From the NCBI GenBank assembly GCA_964388495.1, contig CAYMAT010000001.1:1-64000 (forward strand): a stretch of 64,000 nucleotides of DNA. Direction: 5' to 3'. This document shows, in pieces, positions 16,228-23,882 of this stretch (positions are counted from its first letter, which is position 1; each line of letters starts with the position of its first letter). The translations under genes were made by a program, and so were the position numbers. The notes below the pieces were generated by a model. The model was not told where the DNA came from. It saw nothing but the letters and a program-made list of their open reading frames with translations, and searched no databases. This stretch comes from CAYMAT01 sp964388495 (GTDB taxonomy: Bacteria > Patescibacteriota > Gracilibacteria > Peribacterales > Peribacteraceae).

Positions 16228-16764
16228 TCACGGGTGGATCGTCACCATGTTCTTGAGCGGCCTGCGCTCGTGCTCGCCGCTGCTCTGCTCCTCGCCTTTC
16301 TTGTAGTGCCCCAGCATGATCCCGCCCATGATGCGGTGCCCCGCGGGCAGCTTGAGGAGCTCGTTTGCCGCGCCGTGGTGGAGCGAGACCCAGCAGCTCC
16401 CCAGACCCATGGCCGTGGCGCCCAGGAGGATGTGGTCCATGGCGGACATGCAGGAGTATTCCAGCTCGCGCTCGTTCCATACGGTTTCCGCCGCCGCGCT
16501 CCGCAGATTGGTGTTGCATGTCACCACCACAAAGGCCCCCGCTCCTTCCACGAAATTCCCGTAGCAGCTGGCCTCCATGATTTTCTTGCGCATGTCTTTG
16601 TCCAGGATCACATGGAAGTGCCAGGGTTGGATGTTCTGCACGCTGGGGGCTTTGTGCGCAATTTCCAGCAAAGCCATGATGTCCTTTTGCGAGACGGGTT
16701 CGGCGTCAAAGTAGCGCACGCTGCGGCGCTGGTCGCAGAGCCCCTGAAAATCCGAAAAGGTCAT
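16228..16764 (-). CDS. nitroreductase-family protein
   Basis: FMN-dependent oxidoreductase of 178 residues. RRSVRYFDAEPVSQKDI is the N-terminal FMN-binding segment, APSVQNIQPWHFHVI the conserved Gln-Pro-Trp region, and MDHILLGATAMGLGSCWVSL the core helix; HRIMGGIMLGHYKK follows. The natural substrate is unknown (quinones, flavins or nitro compounds in relatives). The chosen ATG opens the conserved MTFSDFQGL segment; an upstream extension was rejected. Confidence 0.88.
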   Translation of the reverse strand: MTFSDFQGLCDQRRSVRYFDAEPVSQKDIMALLEIAHKAPSVQNIQPWHFHVILDKDMRKKIMEASCYGNFVEGAGAFVVVTCNTNLRSAAAETVWNERELEYSCMSAMDHILLGATAMGLGSCWVSLHHGAANELLKLPAGHRIMGGIMLGHYKKGEEQSSGEHERRPLKNMVTIHP

Positions 16765-16798
16765 AGGAATGGGGGAAAGGACTGTAGTATACCCCTCA

Positions 16799-17509
16799 AT
16801 GCAGCGCCGCCACCTGGAATTGGACCTTCTGCGGAGTCTGGCCGTCATTCTGATGATTGCGTATCACGGAGCGTACGATTTGGAGCATTTTTTCGGTATT
16901 CCCGTGCTTTCCTCCATAGGCATCTGGGACGTGGTATGGGCGCGCTTCACGCTCGTTCTCTTCCTGCTCATCGTGGGTGCCACTTTCAGTGTCACGTGGG
17001 AGAGGTCCGGCCATCGCTGCAGAAAATACGTGATGCGGGGCATGGAACTTTTTGCCTGTGCCATGCTGGTGACGCTCGTCACGTACATTGCGGATCCCGC
17101 AAGCTATGTGCGTTTTGGCGTGCTGCACATGATCGCCATCGCCATTCTGCTCCTTCCTTTCCTTGCGCCACTCAGGGAGTGGGCGGCAGTGCTGGGGCTG
17201 GGCATCGTCGGCCTCTCCTTTCTGCTTCCAGACTCCGCACACACATGGCTGTTCCTCCCCTGGGGCATTCCGCCAGCGGACTGGTACACGGTGGATTACG
17301 TGCCGCTCATCCCGTGGCTTGGGGTTCCGTGCATGGGGTATGCCGTGGGGCACGCGGTGTATATCCGCAAAGGGTTTTCCCGGGAATGGGCGTTTCCCCG
17401 TTTCTGGAAATTCCTGAGCTTCCCCGGCAGGTACGCCCTGCCGCTCTATTTGATTCATCAGCCGGTGCTTGTCAGTGGTCTGGCCATAATTCATCGACTT
17501 TTCCTGTAA
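16799..17509 (+). CDS. DUF1624 / heparan-alpha-glucosaminide N-acetyltransferase-like membrane protein
   Basis: 236 residues and about seven membrane helices. LELDLLRSLAVILMIAYHGAYDLEHFF is the family's N-terminal signature with its conserved His. WERSGHRCRKYVMRGMELFACAM and the final FPGRYALPLYLIHQPVL also fit. Relatives transfer acyl groups across the membrane; the acceptor here is unknown. The start was set at the ATG before QRRHLELDL, preceded closely by a TATACC-like box. Confidence 0.82.
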   Translation: MQRRHLELDLLRSLAVILMIAYHGAYDLEHFFGIPVLSSIGIWDVVWARFTLVLFLLIVGATFSVTWERSGHRCRKYVMRGMELFACAMLVTLVTYIADPASYVRFGVLHMIAIAILLLPFLAPLREWAAVLGLGIVGLSFLLPDSAHTWLFLPWGIPPADWYTVDYVPLIPWLGVPCMGYAVGHAVYIRKGFSREWAFPRFWKFLSFPGRYALPLYLIHQPVLVSGLAIIHRLFL

Positions 17510-17577
17510 CGCTTTTTTGCGCTTCCCGTTATTACCGGTGTATCGCACTTCGCGACATTCCCGTTATACTTTCCCCC

Positions 17578-19257
17578 ATGAAGCGTTTCCTCATTGCAGC
17601 GGCCCTGACCGTTCCCCTTACGGCGTTCGCCTTCGACTACACCGATATCAGCACCCGGTACGAAGATGCGCCCTTTAACAAACCCGTCGCCGCGGGTGTC
17701 AGCCTCCTCACGCGCATAGGCGCGGTGGGCGGCAACCCGGACGGGACGTTTGCCCCCGCCCGCACGCTCAACCGTGCGGAATTCCTGAAGATCGCACTGC
17801 TCGCGCAAGGCGATGTGGATGTTTCCCAGAACGACGGGAACAACTGTTTCCCGGACGTGCATGCTTCCGATTGGTTCAGTCCCTACATCTGCGCGGCCAA
17901 AAAACTGGGCATCGTGCAGGGTAATCCCGACGGCAAGTTCCACCCGGAGCGCCCGGTGAACTATGCGGAGGCACTCAAGATCCTGGGTGAGGAGTTTGGC
18001 GTCATCAACAATGACGTTCCCGGCGGCAGCGCCTGGTACGTGAAGTACCGCGAGGGCGCCTTGGATGCCGGCGTGGCACTTCCGTTCAACCCCGTGGATG
18101 ACTACGTCCTCACGCGCGGGGATATGGTGCGCCTCACTGAGGCGTATGTCGCATATTCGGCTGACGAATTGGACGAGTATCGAGCGGCCGAGCGCGGTAT
18201 TTTGGACAGTTCCAGCTCCTCGATTTCTTCCAGCTCCTCCTCCAGCAGCTCGACGAGTTCATCCTCTTCCAGTGTCTCATCGTCCTCCAGTTCCTCCTCC
18301 GTATCGTCCTCGGTTTCGTCGTCATCCTCTTCGGTCGCGGGACTGCCGGTTTTCCCGTCCCAGAGCCAGTTTTTGGTCGCAGGTGAGCGCAGTGAGCCTA
18401 TTGGCGGCGGCACGTTCTTCGCCAATCTGGAACCCATGTACGTGCAGTTTGCAGAGGTGAAACTGAAGAACAAGATCGACGCGATCGACTCCATGTACAT
18501 CGTGGACAGCAACGGCGTGGAGCTGGGGTCCATTTCGCTCGATAAAATTTACGACAGCACGGAGAAAACCTGGCGCGGCACCCTCACCAAGTACGCATAC
18601 AAAATCCCCAAGGGCGAACAGCGCACCATTGGCGTTGAGGTCCGCATGAAGGGCCGCAACCAGGGCGGCACGTCGGACCAATTAGTGCAGGTGGACAGCT
18701 TCCGTCTCACTACGGAAGGCGAGTGGTCCACCAGTTCCACCACGGCCATTGCCCCCACGCCGTTCCCGCAGCACCAGACCTCCTACGGCCGCATCACGGC
18801 CGTCCGCAATGCCATGGAGGCGCAGGGTGTCCTGCCTCTTGGGCCGTCCTCCCTCCTGGCTTCTTTTGCCATCGATGGAGTGTCCAATGAGAGTGTCACG
18901 CTCTCCATCGATGACCTGGAATTCCAGGTTGCCGCAAGCAGCGACATCAGCGTCACCAACTGGAAGCTGGGTACGCCGGAATCCAACGATCGTGTCCCGT
19001 GCAGCGTGAGCGGATACATCGTCAGCTGTTCCTCTCTGCCGCTCAGCATTGGTTCGCTCAGTAATGGTACGCGCACGTTCCGCCTGTACGGTGATGTGTC
19101 GCTTGCTCCCAGTGCCGTGAACAAGAGCATGCAGATCTCGCTCAATCAGGCGGGTGATCTCAGCACCATCGGCGCGGTGCAGTGGACGGATCAGAGCGGG
19201 CACTTTAATTGGGTAAACCTGTCGCAGCCTCTCGCAAGAGGGACTGAATGGCGATAA
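17578..19257 (+). CDS. S-layer homology surface protein with serine linker
   Basis: 559 residues. The signal peptide MKRFLIAAALTVPLTAFAF is followed by three SLH-type repeats, recognisable from GGNPDGTFAPARTLNRAEFLKI, VQGNPDGKFHPERPVNYAEALKI and the VLTRGDMVRLTEAY half repeat. Then comes a linker of about 50 residues that is nearly all Ser with some Val and Thr, then a roughly 320-residue beta-rich domain (FANLEPMYVQFAEVKLKNKIDAID). SLH domains tether proteins to the cell wall. A TATACT box ends 7 bases before the ATG. Confidence 0.9.
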   Translation: MKRFLIAAALTVPLTAFAFDYTDISTRYEDAPFNKPVAAGVSLLTRIGAVGGNPDGTFAPARTLNRAEFLKIALLAQGDVDVSQNDGNNCFPDVHASDWFSPYICAAKKLGIVQGNPDGKFHPERPVNYAEALKILGEEFGVINNDVPGGSAWYVKYREGALDAGVALPFNPVDDYVLTRGDMVRLTEAYVAYSADELDEYRAAERGILDSSSSSISSSSSSSSSTSSSSSSVSSSSSSSSVSSSVSSSSSSVAGLPVFPSQSQFLVAGERSEPIGGGTFFANLEPMYVQFAEVKLKNKIDAIDSMYIVDSNGVELGSISLDKIYDSTEKTWRGTLTKYAYKIPKGEQRTIGVEVRMKGRNQGGTSDQLVQVDSFRLTTEGEWSTSSTTAIAPTPFPQHQTSYGRITAVRNAMEAQGVLPLGPSSLLASFAIDGVSNESVTLSIDDLEFQVAASSDISVTNWKLGTPESNDRVPCSVSGYIVSCSSLPLSIGSLSNGTRTFRLYGDVSLAPSAVNKSMQISLNQAGDLSTIGAVQWTDQSGHFNWVNLSQPLARGTEWR

Positions 19258-19272
19258 AGTGATGAGAAACTT

Positions 19273-19328
19273 GCTCGTGATTAGTACTTCGTAAAGTAAT
19301 TACGAATAACGAATCACCAATTACGAGC
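19273..19328. repeat. orphan period-7 palindrome
   Basis: Left arm GCTCGTGATTAGTACTTCGTA and a right arm ending ACGAATCACCAATTACGAGC are inverted repeats; the right arm has one extra heptamer (TACGAATAACGAA). The sequence closely resembles the arms around the four-helix-bundle gene at 21.4 kb but encloses no gene. It lies between the SLH gene and yraN. Confidence 0.65.
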
Positions 19329-19331
19329 AGT

Positions 19332-19709
19332 TCACGAAATCCCAATCTCGATAAAATGATGCGTGACCTGGCCTGCCTCCACGCAGACCAGATCTATCCT
19401 GTATCCCCCGTGGTAATCGTGGTCCGCCACCCAGCGGCGCATGGCGCGGCGCAGGGCCATCCGCTTGCCCCTGCCCGCCGTCCACTCCGGGTGAAAACCC
19501 GGGCGCGAGGGTTGGGTCCGCGTCTTCACTTCCACAAACACCAGAACGTCGTCCCGCGGATCGTGCGCGATGATATCGATTTCCTCATGCCCCAGGCGGA
19601 CATTCCTGAGCATCACCGTGTATCCCTTTTCCTGCAGGTATTGCACGGCGGTGGTTTCGCCCAGGAATCCCAGTTGCTGGCTTTCCGTGTGATGGCGGTC
19701 CGGTTCCAT
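19332..19709 (-). CDS. YraN/UPF0102 family protein
   Basis: 125 residues. LGFLGETTAVQYLQEKGYTVM, VRLGHEEIDIIAHD and VLVFVEVKTR reproduce the UPF0102 pattern, a restriction-endonuclease-like fold with the Glu-Ile-Asp and Glu-Val-Lys core. Its substrate is unproven. It is often near comM or other DNA genes, as here. Confidence 0.92.
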   Translation of the reverse strand: MEPDRHHTESQQLGFLGETTAVQYLQEKGYTVMLRNVRLGHEEIDIIAHDPRDDVLVFVEVKTRTQPSRPGFHPEWTAGRGKRMALRRAMRRWVADHDYHGGYRIDLVCVEAGQVTHHFIEIGIS

Positions 19710-19923
19710 GCATGCAGTGTGGCGGTTGCGCGCGCGTTGGTCCCGGTCCCATAAAGGAGCCGGCGTGCCGCGCGCGCAATTTCCTGATGCGCTTCATACA
19801 AAGGCCGTTCCATGCGGGCATGGAACCGTATTTATGGCTTGGCGTGGGGAGAAGGCTGGTTTGTGAAATACGGCACTAGTCCACGGTGGGGACACGGCAA
19901 AAGAAAAACGGAAGACTGGAGCG

Positions 19924-21434
19924 GTGCTGGCGCAACTCACAACACTGGCCAATGCGGGGCTCGCATGCGAGCGCATCACGGTGGAGGTGGGGAGCGTCCN
20001 NNNNNNNNNAGCGTCCCCGGCGAGGCCAAATTCCTCATTGTGGGCCTGGGCGATACCGCGGTGCAGGAGAGCAAGCAGCGCGTGACGCATTCCATCCGGA
20101 GCCTGGGGCACCGCATCCCCACGGGCCGCGTCATCACGGTCAATCTGGCCCCCGCACACCTGCGCAAGGCCGGCGCGCGGTTTGATCTCCCCATCGCGCT
20201 GGGCCTCCTGATGGCGTACGAACTGACGCGGATTCCGGAGAAAGCCCTACAGTCCATCGCCTTCATTGGGGAGCTCGCTCTCGATGGTTCGCTGAGGCAT
20301 ACATCGGGGATCCTCCCTGCCGCCATCGCCTGCAAGGAGCTGGGGATCAAGACCATCGTGGTGCCGTCCGTGGACGGTCCTGAAGCCGCGCTTATAGAAG
20401 AGGTGCGGGTGATTGCCGTGGATCATTTGCGTGACGTGGTCCGTTTCCTCACGGGGGAAACGGCTCCTCCGCCGGTGCCGCCCTCCGCAAAACAGGCGGC
20501 GGAGTTTGCCGGTATCGATTTTGCCGACGTGCGCGGACAATTAAGCAGTAAGAGGGCTTTGGAAATCGCCGCGGCAGGCGGGCATAACGTTCTGCTTTCC
20601 GGCACTCCGGGCTCCGGCAAAACACTCCTGGCACGGGCGTTCCCCGGCATCCTTCCTCCCCTTACGCGGGATGAGGCCATTGAGGTCACGCGCATCTATT
20701 CCGTTGCCAATCTGCTGCAGGGCGGCAGTCCGCTTTTGGAAACGCGGCCTTTCCGCGTGGTGCACCATACGGCCAGCGCGGTCTCCATCGTGGGCGGCGG
20801 GCAGATGCCCAAGCCGGGCGAGATCAGCCTGGCTCATAGGGGAGTCTTGTTCCTGGATGAGCTGGGGGAATTCCCGGCGCAAGTTTTGGAAGTGCTGCGT
20901 CAGCCCCTGGAAGACCGCTGCATCACCGTCACGCGGGCGCACGGCAGCTTCCTCTTCCCTGCGGACTTCACGCTCATCGCTGCCATGAATCCCCCAAAAT
21001 TCGCGGCGGAAGGGAAGCGGACTGGTCGAAAAATTTCCGCGCCGCTCCTTGATAGAATTGATCTGCAAATCGATGTCCAGCCGGTGAAGATTGAAGAACT
21101 CCAATCCAAACGGACCGATAATCCGGAAACATCGGACGTGATCCGCAGCCGGGTGATGACCGCGCGCGAGCGTCAACGCAAGCGTTTTGCCGGCAGGTCC
21201 GTGCGTCTCAACCGTGAAATGTCCGTGCGCGATATCGATGAACTCTGCCCGCTAGATGAAGCGTCCAAATCGCTCCTGCAGCTAGCCGTGCGGAAAATGG
21301 ATCTCTCGGCGCGGGCATATCATCGGACTATTAAAGTGGCGAGGACGATTGCTGATTTAGCGGGGTGCGAGGGGATCGGTCAGCAGCACATTGCGGAGGC
21401 GTTGCAGTACAGGCAAGTAAATCGTGATTCGTAA
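19924..21434 (+). CDS. comM: ComM/YifB magnesium-chelatase-like AAA+ ATPase (split by assembly gap)
   Basis: AAA+ helicase-like protein linked to branch migration during natural transformation in relatives. Before the gap the frame beginning GTG reads LAQLTTLANAGLACERITVEV; after it, KFLIVGLGDTAVQESKQRV. Joining the overlapping ends (see the gap entry) gives one continuous frame. GTPGSGKTLLARAF is Walker A, VLFLDELGEF Walker B and FTLIAAMNPPKF sensor 1. YHRTIKVARTIADLAG closes the C-terminal domain. The last codons (NRDS) are encoded by the left arm of the adjacent repeat element. Confidence 0.92.
20000..20009. other. assembly gap (10 N) with overlapping ends
   Basis: The base string AGCGTCC ends the left side and begins the right side. 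Collapsing it to one copy and dropping the Ns gives GTGGAGGTGGGGAGCGTCCC, which reads through in frame as Val-Glu-Val-Gly-Ser-Val-Pro. The gap is therefore probably a scaffolding artefact, not missing sequence. Confidence 0.85.
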
Positions 21435-21884
21435 TTCGTTATTCGTATCTAATTATGACTACCTTTCATAATTTTGAAGACATGAAAGTTTGGCAAGAAA
21501 GCAGAAAAATTCTGAAATTTATTCGTTTAATATGTAAACGTCACCCTGGATCAAAAGATTTTAATTTTACAGATCAAATAACAAGATCCACTCGTTCAAT
21601 TTCCGCAAATATAGCCGAAGGATGTGATGCTTTAACGTCCCCTGAATTTATTAAATTTTTGGGATATTCAAAACGTTCTTGTGGGGAAACACGTTCACAT
21701 TTATACGATGCGCTTGAGGAGTCTTATATAAGTAAAATTGAGTTTGATAATGCTAATAATCATCTAAAAAAGATATCCGCCATGCTTGCTAAGTTAATCC
21801 ATCACTTGCAGTCACAGGATCGAAAATTCAAAAGAACAGTCAAAAGCAATACGAATAACGAATTACCAATTACCAATAACGGTT
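21418..21884 (+). mobile_element. intervening-sequence-like element 1: four-helix-bundle gene between inverted period-7 arms
   Basis: Left arm heptamers GTGATTC, GTAATTC, GTTATTC, GTATCTA; right arm contains the exact reverse complement ATACGAATAACGAATTAC (18 bases), then diverged heptamers. The arms bracket one A+T-rich gene and sit between comM and pyrF, overlapping the comM stop. A protein gene inside a long hairpin is the architecture of 23S rRNA intervening sequences, here in an intergenic site. Mobility is an inference. Confidence 0.6.
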
Positions 21885-21892
21885 TATACTAA
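21455..21892 (+). CDS. four-helix-bundle protein (23S rRNA intervening-sequence family)
   Basis: 145 residues of the S23/TIGR02436 type: FEDMKVWQESRKILKFIRLI, then ITRSTRSISANIAEGCDAL and FIKFLGYSKRSCGETRSHLYDALEE. These small proteins form pentameric four-helix bundles; relatives occur in 23S rRNA intervening sequences and as accessory proteins of diversity-generating retroelements. No reverse transcriptase is nearby. Its biochemical role is unknown. The gene is far richer in A+T than its neighbours, and its last 17 codons are encoded by the right repeat arm. Confidence 0.85.
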   Translation: MTTFHNFEDMKVWQESRKILKFIRLICKRHPGSKDFNFTDQITRSTRSISANIAEGCDALTSPEFIKFLGYSKRSCGETRSHLYDALEESYISKIEFDNANNHLKKISAMLAKLIHHLQSQDRKFKRTVKSNTNNELPITNNGLY

Positions 21893-21896
21893 GCTC

Positions 21897-22736
21897 ATGC
21901 ACGCCGCTGATCTCCTCACTAAGAAAACAAAGGCCTCTTCCCCCGTCTGCGTGGGCCTGGATCCCCAGCCCGGGAAGCTCCCGGAGGGAATCGCCAAGGA
22001 CGCCGCTGGTGTCGAGCTCTTCTGCAAAGGCATCATCGATGCGGTCAAAGGAGTCGCTTGTTCGGTCAAGCCCAACCTCGCGTTCTTCGAGGTCTTCGGC
22101 TGGGAGGGCATGCGCGCGTTTTGGAACGTTGCTGAATACGCGAAGAAGAATGATCTGGTGGTCATTGCGGATGCCAAGCGCGGGGATATTGGATCCACGG
22201 CGGAGGCCTATGCTGATGCCTACCTGGGCCCGCAGAGCCCCGTCGATTTTCTGACGGTGAATCCGTTCCTGGGAAGCGACGGCATCAAACCCTTCATGGA
22301 GCGCGGGAGCAAGAACGGCAAGGGGATCTTCATCCTCGTCAAAACCAGCAACCCCAGCTCCGGCGAACTGCAAGATCTCCCCAGCGGGGACGAGGCTGTC
22401 CATGAACACCTCTCGCACCTGGTGGAGGGGTGGGCCATGGAGGATCTGGGTGAGGAGTCGGGTCTTTCCAGCGTCGGCGCCGTAGTAGGTGCAACATATC
22501 CGGAAGAGCTTAAGTACCTGCGTTCCATCATGCCGCACGTTCCGTTCCTGATCCCCGGCTACGGCGCGCAGGGCGGGACCGCAGCGGACGTGAAGCCCGG
22601 ATTCATCGAAGGCCTGGGCGCCGTGGTGAATTCCTCGCGCGGCATTATCTACGCCAGTTCCGGAAAAGACTGGAAGGAAGCCGCGGAAAAAGCAGCCAAA
22701 GACATGGCAACGGAACTCAAAAAGGTAATCGGATAA
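21897..22736 (+). CDS. pyrF: orotidine 5'-phosphate decarboxylase (type 2)
   Basis: Last step of UMP synthesis: decarboxylates OMP. 279 residues, the longer PyrF type. The catalytic Asp-Ala-Lys-Arg-Gly-Asp motif is intact in LVVIADAKRGDIGSTAEAYA. VCVGLDPQPGKLP, SVKPNLAFFEVFGWEGM and FLIPGYGAQGGTAADV complete the barrel. A TATACT box ends 6 bases before the ATG, right after the repeat arm, so the element's edge abuts the promoter. Confidence 0.94.
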   Translation: MHAADLLTKKTKASSPVCVGLDPQPGKLPEGIAKDAAGVELFCKGIIDAVKGVACSVKPNLAFFEVFGWEGMRAFWNVAEYAKKNDLVVIADAKRGDIGSTAEAYADAYLGPQSPVDFLTVNPFLGSDGIKPFMERGSKNGKGIFILVKTSNPSSGELQDLPSGDEAVHEHLSHLVEGWAMEDLGEESGLSSVGAVVGATYPEELKYLRSIMPHVPFLIPGYGAQGGTAADVKPGFIEGLGAVVNSSRGIIYASSGKDWKEAAEKAAKDMATELKKVIG

Positions 22737-22754
22737 TTATCCGGCTTCACTGCG

Positions 22755-23492
22755 TTACGCCGCGACAGGCCACTGTGCAATCACCGTCGTTTTCACGGTC
22801 GACAGAATTTCTTTCGCAGGCCAGCGGCGCTCGTCCTCTGTACTGCGCTCCATTTCCTCCCACACCTCTTTTTTCGCCTTTCCCTTGAGGAAAAACACCG
22901 CCTCTCGTGCGCTGCTCAAAACGGGGAAGGTGACGGAAATACGGTCGCGAATATCGAATTTGTCCGTAATGTTGTGGACCACGTTTTTGGGGCCAAAGGC
23001 GTCCTCATCCAGCACAGGGAAGAGCGAGGCGATGTGGCCATCGTCCCCCATGCCCAGCGTGACCACGTCCGGCTCGCCTTTTTTGAGCATGTCGGTGATG
23101 ACCGCGTCGTACTCGTGCACGCAGTCACGCAAGTCCAGGTCGGTCTTGGGGAAAAGGAGCTGCGATTCGGGGATGGGCGCATTCTTGAGCAGCGTCATCC
23201 GCAGCAAAAACTGGTTGCTCTTGCCGGAGTCCGCATTGCAGTAGCGGTCGTCCACCAGAAAGATCCAGACCCTGGCCCAGTCGATGTCCTGGCGCTTGCC
23301 CAGTTCCTCGTAGATCGGCTTGGGGGTGGATCCGCCGGACAGGCCAACGATGGTGAAGCCGCGCGAGTCGATGGCCTTCTTCATCAGCTCCGCCAAAAAA
23401 TCCGTACCCTTCCGTGCCAGTTCGTCATCGTTTGCGGTTTCAATGATGGTCATATCGTCATGATCGTGCGTCTTTGCCGGGCTGTCCAGCAT
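22755..23492 (-). CDS. pgl: 6-phosphogluconolactonase
   Basis: Hydrolyses 6-phosphogluconolactone, the second step of the oxidative pentose-phosphate pathway. 245 residues. GFTIVGLSGGSTPKPIYEEL, WARVWIFLVDDRYCN, and TLGMGDDGHIASLFP are the SugarP-isomerase-like signatures. The start codon directly follows the stop of the 58-residue gene upstream (TGA then ATG), supporting this start and translational coupling. It is the last gene of a leftward cluster headed by zwf. Confidence 0.93.
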   Translation of the reverse strand: MLDSPAKTHDHDDMTIIETANDDELARKGTDFLAELMKKAIDSRGFTIVGLSGGSTPKPIYEELGKRQDIDWARVWIFLVDDRYCNADSGKSNQFLLRMTLLKNAPIPESQLLFPKTDLDLRDCVHEYDAVITDMLKKGEPDVVTLGMGDDGHIASLFPVLDEDAFGPKNVVHNITDKFDIRDRISVTFPVLSSAREAVFFLKGKAKKEVWEEMERSTEDERRWPAKEILSTVKTTVIAQWPVAA

Positions 23493-23669
23493 TCATCGGC
23501 GGTTTTTCCACTGCATCACCTCCTCCATTGCGTCTCGGGCGGCAAAAGCCAGCGACCAGAGAATTGCCAGCGTGATGTGCAGGGGGAGTTGATGCAGTTT
23601 TAGATCCGGCGCGATCTTGTCCATTGCCAGATACATCTCGTGAAAATCATCCATGTTCCTGAGTTCCAT
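23493..23669 (-). CDS. small membrane-associated protein between zwf and pgl
   Basis: 58 residues, MELRNMDDFHEMYLAMDK onward. A hydrophobic stretch, LPLHITLAILWSLAFAA, could be one membrane helix; the C-terminus is basic (QWKNRR). No family is recognised. Its stop abuts the pgl start, and it lies 24 bases after the preceding small gene, so it is part of the pentose-phosphate cluster. Confidence 0.62.
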   Translation of the reverse strand: MELRNMDDFHEMYLAMDKIAPDLKLHQLPLHITLAILWSLAFAARDAMEEVMQWKNRR

Positions 23670-23693
23670 GGTGCGGGAGGAAAGTGCGCTAGC

Positions 23694-23882
23694 TTACTCC
23701 TTTTTTCTCTTCCGCAAATCCACGGGAGCGGAGGCCGCATCCATGATCTTCTGAAAGGGGAAGAGCACGGTTTTGCCTATCAATAGCGCCGTTTGCATGG
23801 TGATATTGCTGACGGTGGCAAAGCCTTTTGCGGTCATTTCCACCAATTTTTCGGCCAATGGCTGTTCTTTCAGCTGCTTCAT
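23694..23882 (-). CDS. small helical protein coupled to zwf
   Basis: 62 residues, beginning MKQLKEQPLAEKLVEMTAKGF and ending in a basic tail (DLRKRKKE). The middle (NITMQTALLIGKTVLFPFQKI) is amphipathic to hydrophobic. Its ATG overlaps the zwf stop by four bases (ATGA), which selects this start. No family is recognised; the tight coupling hints at a role with the dehydrogenase, which is only an inference. Confidence 0.62.
   Translation of the reverse strand: MKQLKEQPLAEKLVEMTAKGFATVSNITMQTALLIGKTVLFPFQKIMDAASAPVDLRKRKKE

Noticed and set aside
16234..17577. Long plus-strand frame fused in front of the SLH protein
   Set aside because: It runs antisense through the nitroreductase gene and out of frame through the DUF1624 gene; the SLH protein has a clean signal peptide and a -10 box at its own ATG (17578).
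21455..21892. Four-helix-bundle gene as accessory protein of a diversity-generating retroelement
   Set aside because: No reverse transcriptase, template repeat or variable repeat is nearby; the intervening-sequence interpretation fits the inverted arms.
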